Shown in pieces: positions 25,295-32,218 of a DNA stretch of 32,218 bases (positions are counted from its first letter, which is position 1; every line of letters starts with the position of its first letter). The translations under genes and the position numbers were made by a program. The stretch comes from an uncultured Prevotellaceae bacterium (GTDB lineage Bacteria; Bacteroidota; Bacteroidia; Bacteroidales; Bacteroidaceae), in assembly GCA_902803475.1 (NCBI GenBank), contig CADCPZ010000089.1, forward strand, positions 1 to 32,218. The letters run 5' to 3'. Under the pieces are notes generated by a model that did not search any database, was not told the origin of the DNA, and worked only from the letters and a program-made list of their open reading frames with translations.

Positions 25295-25494
25295 GATCAC
25301 GGGGTTCATTCTGTTGATCATTTTTTTCTAATTTTTTTTATGACGAGGGCAAAAATACGCACTATTTCATAAATTGGCAAATTTTGGAACAGCGAAAACA
25401 AAGAAATGCTTGCATATCATTTGTTGATTCGTGACAAATTGACCGAAGGGCAAATTTTACTTCAAAAATGATCAATAGAACCGACCCCAGTGAT
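25295..25494 (-). mobile_element. Promoter-carrying repeat element, copy 2 (most complete)
   Basis: 200 bp with both ends recognisable as inverted repeats: left 25295-25325 (GATCACGGGG, then CTGTTGATCATTTTT), right 25464-25494 (AAAAATGATCAATAGAACCG, then ACCCCAGTGAT), about 25 of 30 positions matching. The 130-bp core (25340-25469) carries TTTG (25378-25381), 20 bases, TATTTTTG (25350-25357), driving the 334-residue gene 83 bases away. The right end provides the C-terminal residues and stop codon of the 192-residue gene. Confidence 0.85.
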
Positions 25495-26040
25495 TGCAGT
25501 GATTGGGTTAGGCTCATCGTTCCAAACTGACTCAAACTCTTCTTTACTAATAAACTCAAAGGGAAAGAGTTCTACATATTCTTTAATTGTAAAAATAGAA
25601 TGTAACCAATAGTCATGGAAACCTTCGCAGGGAGCCTTTGTTATAACATTGCCAGTATTTCCTATTCCCACCTCACAACATGTGCATTTTTTTTTATCAT
25701 CATATGCTATAAGCCAAGAACTTATGCCTTTTAGTTTTTCTTTATCATAAATTCTAAAGAACACTTCATGAGTTTGGCATTCCTTTTTCAACTTCGTAAG
25801 TTCGTCCACTCTCCAATACAATTCTTTTTTAATGTCAATGAGTGTATCTTCATCGCATATTCCGAGTTTATTAAGAAACGATTTCAAACTAATATAAAGA
25901 GCTTTCTTATCCGATAAAACTTCTACTATTTCAGGAACATAACCCACATATTCCACATTAGCTATCTCTTGTGGAAGTCCTATCGGGTCCCACTTTGCAA
26001 GATATTCATTTACTTTCTGATAAATATTAGAATTTTCCAT
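25462..26040 (-). CDS. DUF1871-like putative immunity protein
   Basis: 192 residues, cytosolic, no signal peptide. The opening VNEYLAKWDPIGLPQE resembles the DUF1871 family (a WDPIGL-type small-protein fold); the middle has a CTCCEVG pair of cysteines and an acidic, aromatic C-terminal half typical of immunity proteins. It starts 16 bases after a short ORF that reads like a toxin tip (26057-26176), the order expected for a toxin-immunity pair. The last residues, ITGVGSIDHF, and the stop codon come from the end of element copy 2, so the native C-terminus may have been replaced. An immunity function is inferred from context and look, not demonstrated. Confidence 0.65.
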   Translation of the reverse strand: MENSNIYQKVNEYLAKWDPIGLPQEIANVEYVGYVPEIVEVLSDKKALYISLKSFLNKLGICDEDTLIDIKKELYWRVDELTKLKKECQTHEVFFRIYDKEKLKGISSWLIAYDDKKKCTCCEVGIGNTGNVITKAPCEGFHDYWLHSIFTIKEYVELFPFEFISKEEFESVWNDEPNPITAITGVGSIDHF

Positions 26041-26056
26041 TGTAAAAATACATTAA

Positions 26057-26176
26057 TTAAAATGGTTTTTTATAACCTTTGGGTGTTGAAATTGTCTTTG
26101 GCTTATCGCTAAACACTGAATGATCACCAGAACCGACACCGTGATCTTCTAATGCGTTACAGCTTATCTGCCTCAT
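26057..26176 (-). pseudogene. Remnant of a polymorphic-toxin C-terminal tip
   Basis: 39 codons from ATG; the later part reads DHGVGSGDHSVFSDKPK, then TISTPKGYKKPF and stop, a Gly/Ser/His then Lys/Pro-rich ending as seen at the tips of Rhs/polymorphic toxins. It begins 10 bases after the stop of the BspA-like gene and ends 16 bases before the putative immunity gene. No delivery domain or rest of the toxin is present, so it is probably a displaced fragment. The HGVGS-DH codons coincide with the element end motif. Confidence 0.45.
26121..26146. repeat. Solo copy of the element end motif
   Basis: TGATCACCAGAACCGACACC then GTGATC; same motif as the element ends, but without the promoter core. It falls inside the toxin-tip remnant in the reading frame GVGSGDH. 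Confidence 0.75.
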
Positions 26177-26186
26177 TCTTCGACTT

Positions 26187-27737
26187 TCATATGTCACTCA
26201 CCCTTGACATTGTATCGATTCCTATGATGTTTTTGAACATCTTCCAACTATCTGCAGTCTTGTATTTGTCGATACAGTTTTGGGGTACTTGGAGTATGCA
26301 CGTAGATGTGTCAATACCGTCTAATGCATGATAGTCACACGTAGGAGGAACAGATGGTTTACATATTATGGTTTCCAGATTCTTGCACCGCCCCAAAAAG
26401 GGATCCCCAAACACATGTGTTCCAATGTATTGCACATTGCTACCTATAATGATCTGGGTAAGATTTGAACAAAAATAGAAAGCGCCGTCGTCTATTCTCT
26501 TCACGCTGTCAGGAACGATGAGCGAAGTAAGACCTGAGCAAGCCTCAAAAGTAAATCTGCCGATACTCAACACGCTGTTAGGGATGGTGATAGATGTCAG
26601 TCCAGAACACTTTCCGAAGGCATGGTCCGCTATATGTAAAGTTCCCTCTTTCAACACAACAGACGTGTTTGGAGCCATTGTTCCCTTATACTTATATGCA
26701 AAATGATTCAAATACACCAATCCGTCTGGCTGTTTGTCAAACCATTTAGTACCCTCAAATACATCTTGACCGATGCTCGTCACGCTGTCGGGAAGGGTGA
26801 TAGAGGAAAGGTTCTTGCAATTTGCAAATGCCCGAAAGCCAATGCCCTTCACGCTGTTAGGAATAGTTATAGAGGTAAGACCAGAACTGTCCTCGAAAGC
26901 ATGGCTTGCAATAGTTTGCGTTCCCTCCTTCAGCTTTATAGACGTGTTGGGGCGCATTGTACCCTTATATTTGTAAACACATTTATTCAGATATACTACT
27001 CCTACAGGCTGTTTATTATACCACGCAGTTCCATCAAACGCTTCAGTGGCAATACTCGTTATGTTGTCTGGGATGACGATGGAGGAGAGTTTTGAGCATG
27101 ATAAGAAGGCCTCTTGACCTATTCTTTTCACACTATTTGGAATAGTGACGGAAGTAAGACCTGAGCAACGACGAAAGGCATAATCTTCAATATCTGTCAC
27201 ACTATTAGGGATATCAATAGAGGTAAGGCTTGAACATCCAGAAAAAGCGGAGATACCAATGCTCGTCACGCTATTGGGGATAATCGTATTCTTGCATCCC
27301 GCAATCAGACTGTTGCTTGCCGTTTCAATAATCGCATTACAATTGTCTCGCGAATCATACTTTATATTATCTCGATCAACCACTATGGAGGTAAGATCTG
27401 GACAACCTGCAAAAGTGGCAACACCAATATTCATCACACTACAGGGGATAGTGACAGAGGAAAGATCAGAGCAATTTGTAAAAGCGAAATTACCTATGCT
27501 TGTTACGTAGTATTTGTTTCCCTCATAGGTAAATTCAACGGGAATCGAAATATCACCCGCATATTTCATGCCATTTGGTTTGGCAACGACTTCTGCCTGA
27601 CCTCTGGTTATGTTAAGATCATAGTATAATCCATCTACTTGAAGTTTTGAAACCCTGCCGAACTGAGCATATGCATGGAGTCCAGACAGGCTCAGAAACA
27701 AGGTGAAGACGAATATAAGTTTATACTGTTTCATCAT
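26187..27737 (-). CDS. BspA-type leucine-rich repeat surface protein
   Basis: 516 residues with signal peptide (LIFVFTLFLSLSGLHAYAQ). From about residue 75 to 475 it is built of about 23-residue TpLRR/LRR_5 repeats of the form SGLTSITIPNSVTSIGxxAFxxC, with the recurring SITIPNSV strand and AF..C turn. Two longer units with the insertion WYNKQPVGVVYLN.. and WFDKQPDGLVYLN.. are themselves repeats of each other. The C-terminus (VPQNCIDKYKTADSWKMFKNIIGID) is the capping segment common in the family. Such proteins are surface exposed and bind host or bacterial partners. No sorting tail is visible after it. Transcribed from element copy 3, with about 160 bases between the -7 box and the ATG. Confidence 0.92.
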   Translation of the reverse strand: MMKQYKLIFVFTLFLSLSGLHAYAQFGRVSKLQVDGLYYDLNITRGQAEVVAKPNGMKYAGDISIPVEFTYEGNKYYVTSIGNFAFTNCSDLSSVTIPCSVMNIGVATFAGCPDLTSIVVDRDNIKYDSRDNCNAIIETASNSLIAGCKNTIIPNSVTSIGISAFSGCSSLTSIDIPNSVTDIEDYAFRRCSGLTSVTIPNSVKRIGQEAFLSCSKLSSIVIPDNITSIATEAFDGTAWYNKQPVGVVYLNKCVYKYKGTMRPNTSIKLKEGTQTIASHAFEDSSGLTSITIPNSVKGIGFRAFANCKNLSSITLPDSVTSIGQDVFEGTKWFDKQPDGLVYLNHFAYKYKGTMAPNTSVVLKEGTLHIADHAFGKCSGLTSITIPNSVLSIGRFTFEACSGLTSLIVPDSVKRIDDGAFYFCSNLTQIIIGSNVQYIGTHVFGDPFLGRCKNLETIICKPSVPPTCDYHALDGIDTSTCILQVPQNCIDKYKTADSWKMFKNIIGIDTMSRVSDI

Positions 27738-27840
27738 TTTCTTGTCATTTATGGGTTTTCATCTTTTTCGTTTCATTGTCCACAGGCAACATTGTCTATA
27801 ACTGGAATTTATATCCGAGGGTCAGAAGGAACAGGCTTGT

Positions 27841-28035
27841 ATCACACGGGGTCGGTTCTGTTGATCATTTTTTTCTAACTTTTCTTTATGACGAGGGCAA
27901 AAATACACACTTTTTCATAAACAGGCAAATTTTGGAACAGCGAAAACAAAGAAATGCTTGCATATCATTTGTTGATTCGTGACAAATTGACCAAAGGGCA
28001 AACTTTTACTTCAAAAAGTGATTAGGTGAATCGCA
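27841..28035 (-). mobile_element. Promoter-carrying repeat element, copy 3
   Basis: Left end 27841-27871 (GTCGGTTCTGTTGATCATTT at 27851-27870) is a good inverted copy of the end motif; the right end after 28018 (TGATTAGGTGAATCG) is degraded. The core (27888-28018) is 131 bp, differing from the others by a single-base insertion and a few substitutions. Promoter: TTTG (27926-27929), 20 bases, TATTTTTG (27898-27905), driving the BspA-like gene. The stretch 27738-27840 before it holds no recognisable feature. Confidence 0.8.
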
Positions 28036-28072
28036 ATGTCAAATGTGCCTATACCGAAATTTTTATTCAAAA

Positions 28073-28124
28073 AAATCCCGCAACTTCCTGATAATCGGTA
28101 TTCGGTGCAGGAAATGCGGGATTT
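28073..28124 (-). terminator. Rho-independent terminator of the fumarate reductase operon
   Basis: A 10-bp stem AAATCCCGCA/TGCGGGATTT, with a further TTCCTG/CAGGAA inside, followed on the minus strand by seven Ts. It lies about 80 bases after the frdB stop. A 13-base direct repeat, TAATCGCTCAGTT, occurs at 28130-28142 and at the frdB stop (28202-28214). Confidence 0.88.
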
Positions 28125-28200
28125 TAATATAATCGCTCAGTTGATTTTATCGAACAGAGCTGCGTTCGGCATAGTTCAAGCAAGGTTGACTCTGCGCTCA

Positions 28201-28959
28201 CTAATCGCTCAGTTTGGCTTTGAGGAATTCGCGGTTGAGGCGAGCGATGTTGGCAATACTTTCGTTCTTCGGACAAACAGCTTCGCAGGCACGGGTATTG
28301 GTACAGTTACCAAAGCCCAGTTCATCCATACGCTTGATCATTGCCTTAGCGCGCTTGGCTGCTTCAGGACGACCTTGTGGCAGGAGTGCCAACTGACTGA
28401 CTTTAGAAGAAACGAACAACATAGCAGAACCGTTCTTACATGCAGCTACACAAGCACCGCAGCCGATACATGTAGCGCAATCCATTGCCTCATCTGCATT
28501 CTCTTTCGGAATGAGGATAGCGTTGGCATCCTGAGCCTGTCCGGTACGGATAGAGGTATAGCCACCAGCCTGAATAATTTTGTCGAAAGCGCCACGATCA
28601 ACCATACAGTCCTTGATAACGGGGAAACCGGCAGAGCGCCAAGGTTCTACAGTGATGACGTCGCCATCGTTGAAACGACGCATATAGAGCTGACAGGTAG
28701 TCGCTCCACGCTCGGTCTTTCCGTGCGGAGTACCATTGATATAAAGCGAGCACATACCGCAGATACCTTCGCGGCAGTCATGGTCGAAGACGAATGGTTC
28801 CTTGCCCTCGTTGATCAGCTCTTCATTGAGGATGTCGAGCATCTCGAGGAACGAGGTGTCATCTGGAATATTCTTCATCTCGCGAGTATCGAAGTGACCC
28901 TTATCCTTAGGACCATTCTGCTTCCAATACTTTAATGTAAAACTAATATTCTTTGCCAT
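28201..28959 (-). CDS. frdB: Fumarate reductase/succinate dehydrogenase iron-sulfur subunit
   Basis: 252 residues. Carries electrons between FAD in the A subunit and quinone at the membrane subunit. [2Fe-2S] ligands: C62, C67, C70 in CREGICGMC and C89 in TTCQ. [4Fe-4S] and [3Fe-4S] ligands lie in [17 protein letters not shown] and in [14 protein letters not shown]. In fermenting Prevotella the enzyme mainly reduces fumarate to succinate. It is last in the leftward frdC-frdA-frdB set, but a four-helix-bundle gene separates it from frdA. The direction (fumarate reduction or succinate oxidation) cannot be read from sequence. Confidence 0.95.
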   Translation of the reverse strand: MAKNISFTLKYWKQNGPKDKGHFDTREMKNIPDDTSFLEMLDILNEELINEGKEPFVFDHDCREGICGMCSLYINGTPHGKTERGATTCQLYMRRFNDGDVITVEPWRSAGFPVIKDCMVDRGAFDKIIQAGGYTSIRTGQAQDANAILIPKENADEAMDCATCIGCGACVAACKNGSAMLFVSSKVSQLALLPQGRPEAAKRAKAMIKRMDELGFGNCTNTRACEAVCPKNESIANIARLNREFLKAKLSD

Positions 28960-28963
28960 AATA

Positions 28964-29002
28964 TTTGGTCGTTTGGGGGATTGGTCGTTTGGTCGTTTGG
29001 AG
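28964..29002. repeat. GGTCGTTT repeats, left flank of the four-helix-bundle gene
   Basis: TTTGGTCGTTTGG, GATTGGTCGTTT and GGTCGTTTGG: three GGTCGTTT units. The part 28980-29000 is an inverted match (about 19 of 21) to 29415-29436 on the other side of the gene. Confidence 0.8.
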
Positions 29003-29020
29003 ATTTTACAGTTTGAAACG

Positions 29021-29404
29021 TTAAAAAGGCAATTGTTCCTGTGGATTCAACGTCCTCTTTACTGAACTGATGAGAGCGTTCAGTTGTTTCCATACAGTAG
29101 TTATTGTTTTCGACATTTCCTCGTATGTTTCCTGACTTATATATCCTAAATAAAAACTCAGTTCTAATTGGGTTTCTATTTCTGACATAGAACCAGAAGA
29201 AATACGTAGAAAGTGTAGCTTCTCTTTATTAGAGCCTCTGGCATAGCCTTCAGCAATATTTGAGGGAACAGAGACAGCAGCTCGGCGAATTTGTGAAACC
29301 AATCCAAATAATTCTTCCTTTGGAAAGGTTTTAGTCATCAGATATATGGATGTTACCATTTCTATACTCTGGTGCCATACTCGCAAGTCTTTATGAGTCT
29401 CCAT
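29021..29404 (-). CDS. Four-helix-bundle protein (23S rRNA intervening-sequence family)
   Basis: 127 residues. The family signature is plain: [17 protein letters not shown] (about 5-21), [20 protein letters not shown] (28-47), then [20 protein letters not shown], ending with a helical C-terminus. These proteins form pentameric helical bundles and were first seen encoded in intervening sequences of 23S rRNA genes; in Bacteroidota they are common stand-alone genes of unknown role. Here it sits inside the fumarate reductase operon between frdA and frdB, flanked on both sides by inverted GGTCGTTT-type repeats, which suggests insertion as a unit. No dedicated promoter is evident; it is probably cotranscribed with frdCAB. 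Confidence 0.93.
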   Translation of the reverse strand: METHKDLRVWHQSIEMVTSIYLMTKTFPKEELFGLVSQIRRAAVSVPSNIAEGYARGSNKEKLHFLRISSGSMSEIETQLELSFYLGYISQETYEEMSKTITTVWKQLNALISSVKRTLNPQEQLPF

Positions 29405-29414
29405 AACTAATATT

Positions 29415-29436
29415 CCTAAACGACTAAACGACCAAT
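29415..29436. repeat. Inverted partner repeat, right flank of the four-helix-bundle gene
   Basis: CCTAAACGACTAAACGACCA then AT; reverse complement matches the left flank at 28980-29000. It begins 10 bases upstream of the gene's ATG. Confidence 0.8.
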
Positions 29437-29452
29437 ATCCTAATTTACTAAA

Positions 29453-31435
29453 TTAATTCTTATAGTTACGGGTTTGAACCTTTATTGCCTCATACTCCAA
29501 TGGCTCTTTGATGAGTTCTGGAGCTTTGGTGTCGTCGCCTTGGTATTCCCAACATCCAACATAGAAGAAGTCCTTGTCGTTACGTTTGGCCTCACCTTCT
29601 TCTGTCTGGTGTTCCTCGCGGAAGTGTCCGCCACAAGACTCTTCACGATGGAGGGCATCGTAAGCAACAAGCTCACCCATGAGGATGAAGTCACGAAGAT
29701 GGATCGCTTTGTCGAGTTCGATGTTCAATCCTTCCTTTGTTCCTGGGATGAAGAGGTTGGTGTCGAATTCCTTGCGGAGTTCCTTCATCAGTTTCAAACC
29801 TTCTTCCAAACCTTCCTTCGTACGTCCCATACCGACATGTTCCCACATGATATGACCGAGTTCCTTGTGGATAGAATCAACAGAGCGCTTGCCCTGAATA
29901 CCCATCAGGCGGTCTGTTTCTGCCTCAACAGCCTTCTCTGCCTCTTCGAATTCTGGCAGGTCGGTAGAAAGACGTGGCCAGATATCCTGATCGGCCAGAT
30001 AGTTCTGGATGGTGTATGGAAGTACGAAGTATCCATCAGCCAGTCCTTGCATCAGTGCAGAAGCACCCAAGCGGTTGGCACCGTGATCAGAGAAGTTACA
30101 CTCGCCAATAGCGAATAGACCAGGAATGGTGGTCATCAGTTCATAGTCAACCCAGATTCCACCCATTGTATAGTGGATAGCAGGGAAGATCATCATCGGC
30201 TTGTAGTACTTCACACCATTGATTTCGTTGGCAAGGTCGCCTGGGAATACGTCAGTAATCTCCTCATACATCTCGAAGAGGTTACCATAACGCTGCATAA
30301 TCTGGTCGATACCCAAACGGTTGATAGACTCGGAGAAATCGAGGAAAACGGCCAAACCCGTGTTGTTGACACCAAATCCGGCGTCACAACGCTCTTTGGC
30401 TGCGCGAGAAGCAACGTCACGCGGAACGAGGTTTCCGAATGCCGGATAGCGACGCTCCAGATAGTAGTCGCGGTCTTCTTCTGGAATTTCCCAACCTTGC
30501 TTGGTTCCTGCCTGCAGCGCTTTGGCATCTTCCAGTTTCTTTGGAACCCAGATACGTCCGTCGTTACGCAGTGACTCTGACATCAGCGTCAGTTTAGACT
30601 GCTTGTCTCCATGAACGGGGATACAAGTCGGGTGAATCTGTACATAGGATGGGTTTGCGAAATAAGCACCCTTACGGAAGCACTGAATGGCAGCCGTACA
30701 GTTACAGCCCATTGCATTGGTAGAAAGGAAGTAAGTGTTACCGTATCCACCAGTTGCGATAACAACAGCGTTGGCGCTGAAACGATGCAGTTTGCCGGTT
30801 GTCAAATCTTTAGCGATGATACCGCGTGCACGACCGTCGATGATTACCACATCTTCCATCTCGTAACGGGTGAAGAGTTTTACTTTACCAGCCTCTATCT
30901 GTGCACTCAAAGAAGAGTAAGCACCGAGCAGCAACTGCTGTCCTGTTTGTCCCTTTGCATAGAAAGTACGAGACACCTGTGCACCACCGAAGGAGCGGTT
31001 GGCCAACATACCACCATACTCACGAGCGAAGGGAACGCCCTGCGCCACACACTGGTCGATGATGTTGTTGCTGACCTCAGCCAGACGATAGACGTTGGCC
31101 TCGCGAGCACGATAGTCACCACCTTTCACGGTGTCGTAGAACAGACGATAGACAGAGTCGCCGTCGTTCTGATAGTTTTTAGCGGCGTTGATACCACCCT
31201 GTGCAGCGATAGAGTGTGCACGACGGGGAGAGTCCTGAATGCAGAAGTTCAGCACGTTGAAACCCATTTCACCGAGTGAAGCAGCAGCTGAGGCACCAGC
31301 CAGACCTGTACCAACAACGATGACATCGAGTTTCAGTTTATTCTTTGGGTTCACCAGACGCTGATGAGCTTTGTAGTTTGTCCATTTCTCAGCTACTGGT
31401 CCCTCAGGTATTCTTGAATTTAATGTCTTTGCCAT
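29453..31435 (-). CDS. frdA: Fumarate reductase/succinate dehydrogenase flavoprotein subunit
   Basis: 660 residues, typical for the Bacteroidota type-B enzyme. It holds covalent FAD and the dicarboxylate site. The dinucleotide-binding motif is [19 protein letters not shown] (40-58); the probable FAD-linking His is H74 in [10 protein letters not shown]; the substrate-site region with [11 protein letters not shown] and the [11 protein letters not shown] segment are present. The C-terminal helical part ends KVQTRNYKN. It lies downstream of the cytochrome b subunit gene with a 35-base gap filled by AATGCTT repeats. Anaerobic fumarate respiration to succinate is its expected role; the enzyme is on the cytoplasmic face of the inner membrane. 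Confidence 0.96.
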   Translation of the reverse strand: MAKTLNSRIPEGPVAEKWTNYKAHQRLVNPKNKLKLDVIVVGTGLAGASAAASLGEMGFNVLNFCIQDSPRRAHSIAAQGGINAAKNYQNDGDSVYRLFYDTVKGGDYRAREANVYRLAEVSNNIIDQCVAQGVPFAREYGGMLANRSFGGAQVSRTFYAKGQTGQQLLLGAYSSLSAQIEAGKVKLFTRYEMEDVVIIDGRARGIIAKDLTTGKLHRFSANAVVIATGGYGNTYFLSTNAMGCNCTAAIQCFRKGAYFANPSYVQIHPTCIPVHGDKQSKLTLMSESLRNDGRIWVPKKLEDAKALQAGTKQGWEIPEEDRDYYLERRYPAFGNLVPRDVASRAAKERCDAGFGVNNTGLAVFLDFSESINRLGIDQIMQRYGNLFEMYEEITDVFPGDLANEINGVKYYKPMMIFPAIHYTMGGIWVDYELMTTIPGLFAIGECNFSDHGANRLGASALMQGLADGYFVLPYTIQNYLADQDIWPRLSTDLPEFEEAEKAVEAETDRLMGIQGKRSVDSIHKELGHIMWEHVGMGRTKEGLEEGLKLMKELRKEFDTNLFIPGTKEGLNIELDKAIHLRDFILMGELVAYDALHREESCGGHFREEHQTEEGEAKRNDKDFFYVGCWEYQGDDTKAPELIKEPLEYEAIKVQTRNYKN

Positions 31436-31440
31436 GATAT

Positions 31441-31474
31441 AATGCTTAATTAATAATGCTTAATGCTTAATTAA
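31441..31474. repeat. AATGCTTAA repeats between frdC and frdA
   Basis: AATGCTTAATTAA at 31441-31453, AATGCTT at 31455 and AATGCTTAATTAA at 31462-31474, period partly 7. The array includes the frdC stop codon (31471-31473). Confidence 0.75.
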
Positions 31475-32154
31475 CAACAAAGGCTTGGTGCGCAGTTGAA
31501 GGCAAATGCCAGCACGACTGCGATGAAGCCGAGAATGAGCAGGGTGGTGTAAACCAATCCAATAACCTTCCAGCGGCAGAACCAAGTTTTCCCGTTCCAA
31601 CCCAATGTCTGGATGGCACTCCAGAAACCGTGTGAGAGGTGGAACCAAAGGGCAATCAGCCAGATGATGTACAATACAACAAAAACAGGATTGCTGAATG
31701 TCAGTTGGATATAACCGAAACCGTCGGCAGGATCGCCCAGCGGATCAGCTATCTCAAAGAGTTCAGCAAACATCATGTTGTACCAGAAATTAAACAGGTG
31801 GAGACACAAACCGAGCACGATGATGATACCGAGCACCAACATGTTCTGAGATGCCCACTCAACCTTTTTAGGTGTGTCTGTCACAGCATAGCGCTCATTG
31901 CCGCGAGCACGACGGTTCTGTGCCGTAAGAATGAATGCATACACGATATGGAAAACAGCCAGAGCTGCCAATCCCAGTGTTGCCGCTACAGCATACCAGT
32001 TGGCTCCCAGCAATTCACAAATCGTGTTGTACGCATCACCAGAGAACAATGCCACAATATTCATGCAGCAATGAAACGTCAGGAAAAGAATCAGCGCAAT
32101 GCCTGTTACCGACATCACTACCTTTCTTCCGATTGATGAATTGAATAACCACAT
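31471..32154 (-). CDS. frdC: Fumarate reductase/succinate dehydrogenase cytochrome b subunit
   Basis: 227 residues with five predicted membrane helices (about 11-36, 55-78, 104-128, 155-178, 197-220), the architecture of type-B quinol:fumarate reductases with two haems. Candidate haem-ligand histidines are H28, H69, H119 and H172 (or H175), each within a membrane helix. It anchors FrdAB and exchanges electrons with menaquinone. It is the first gene of the leftward operon; its start MWLFNSSIGRKVVMSVTG matches the family. The promoter is not in the visible 64 bases upstream. Confidence 0.94.
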   Translation of the reverse strand: MWLFNSSIGRKVVMSVTGIALILFLTFHCCMNIVALFSGDAYNTICELLGANWYAVAATLGLAALAVFHIVYAFILTAQNRRARGNERYAVTDTPKKVEWASQNMLVLGIIIVLGLCLHLFNFWYNMMFAELFEIADPLGDPADGFGYIQLTFSNPVFVVLYIIWLIALWFHLSHGFWSAIQTLGWNGKTWFCRWKVIGLVYTTLLILGFIAVVLAFAFNCAPSLCC

Positions 32155-32173
32155 AATTGTTTGTTTTTTAAAT

Positions 32174-32187
32174 ATTTAACGTTAAAT
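32174..32187. promoter_or_regulatory. 14-bp palindrome upstream of frdC
   Basis: ATTTAACGTTAAAT is a perfect palindrome 19 bases before the frdC ATG. It could be an operator for oxygen- or carbon-responsive control, but only symmetry supports this. Confidence 0.35.
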
Positions 32188-32218
32188 GTATGTTCTTTCT
32201 GCAAGTCTCTTGCGAATG

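Noticed and set aside
25362..25559. 65-codon frame across element copy 2
   Set aside because: It crosses the promoter core and the end of another gene, with no support as a protein.
28036..28935. 299-codon open frame opposite frdB
   Set aside because: Antisense of frdB, whose cysteine motifs are intact; the frame also runs through the operon terminator.
1..32218. rRNA, tRNA and riboswitch search by eye
   Set aside because: No cloverleaf, rRNA core or known riboswitch consensus was recognised; covariance-model searches were not possible here.

Overview
The window looks like a piece of a Prevotella/Segatella-type chromosome (order Bacteroidales, phylum Bacteroidota). The evidence is the Bacteroidota promoter pattern (TTTG, about 20 bp, TAnnTTTG) upstream of many genes, a BspA-type leucine-rich surface protein, a huge secreted protein with a C-terminal tail of the type-IX-secretion kind, DUF4369/TlpA envelope proteins, a three-gene type-B fumarate reductase, and GC-rich repeats that encode 'PTPNPSRREG' when they fall inside genes. 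No rRNA, tRNA or CRISPR array was seen.

Layout. 15-5694: a 1794-residue secreted surface protein followed by a 67-residue small protein and a terminator. 5723-11588: a DEAD-box RNA helicase with a DbpA-type RNA-binding tail, a divergent LOG-family phosphoribohydrolase, a secreted GH2 beta-galactosidase-like enzyme and a small secreted DUF4369-like protein. 11674-13828: a rightward housekeeping run ruvB-coaD-ybeY behind a duplicated promoter. 13841-20103: a leftward block of a CtpA-type protease, parE, a YghO/GNAT-like protein and a SAM methyltransferase with a THUMP-like tail. 20128-23717: a TlpA-type thioredoxin lipoprotein, then a convergent pair made of a beta-helix secreted protein and a small secreted protein. 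23728-28035: an AT-rich accessory island. 28073-32187: the leftward fumarate reductase genes frdC-frdA-(four-helix-bundle gene)-frdB with a clear terminator.

The accessory island is the most interesting part. Three copies of a roughly 200-bp element (24091-24286, 25295-25494, 27841-28035) are spaced between unrelated leftward genes: a TPR-like protein, a DUF1871-like putative immunity protein and a BspA-like LRR protein. Each copy has a near-identical 130-bp core carrying a complete leftward Bacteroidota promoter, flanked by inverted copies of one motif. The same motif also occurs inside a 39-codon remnant that reads like the tip of a polymorphic toxin, directly upstream of the putative immunity gene. 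It supplies the stop codons of two island genes. This looks like a small array of promoter-plus-gene cassettes, comparable in concept to acquired interbacterial-defence (AID) arrays of Bacteroidales, though no recombinase lies in the window.

A second theme is short tandem repeats, mostly of 7-8 bp units, at gene boundaries (8183-8210, 13381-13398, 28964-29002 with 29415-29436, 31441-31474). One 11-unit heptamer tract (19171-19250) lies inside the methyltransferase gene, where loss or gain of units would shift the frame. GC-rich dispersed repeats also enter coding regions and alter linkers or C-termini.
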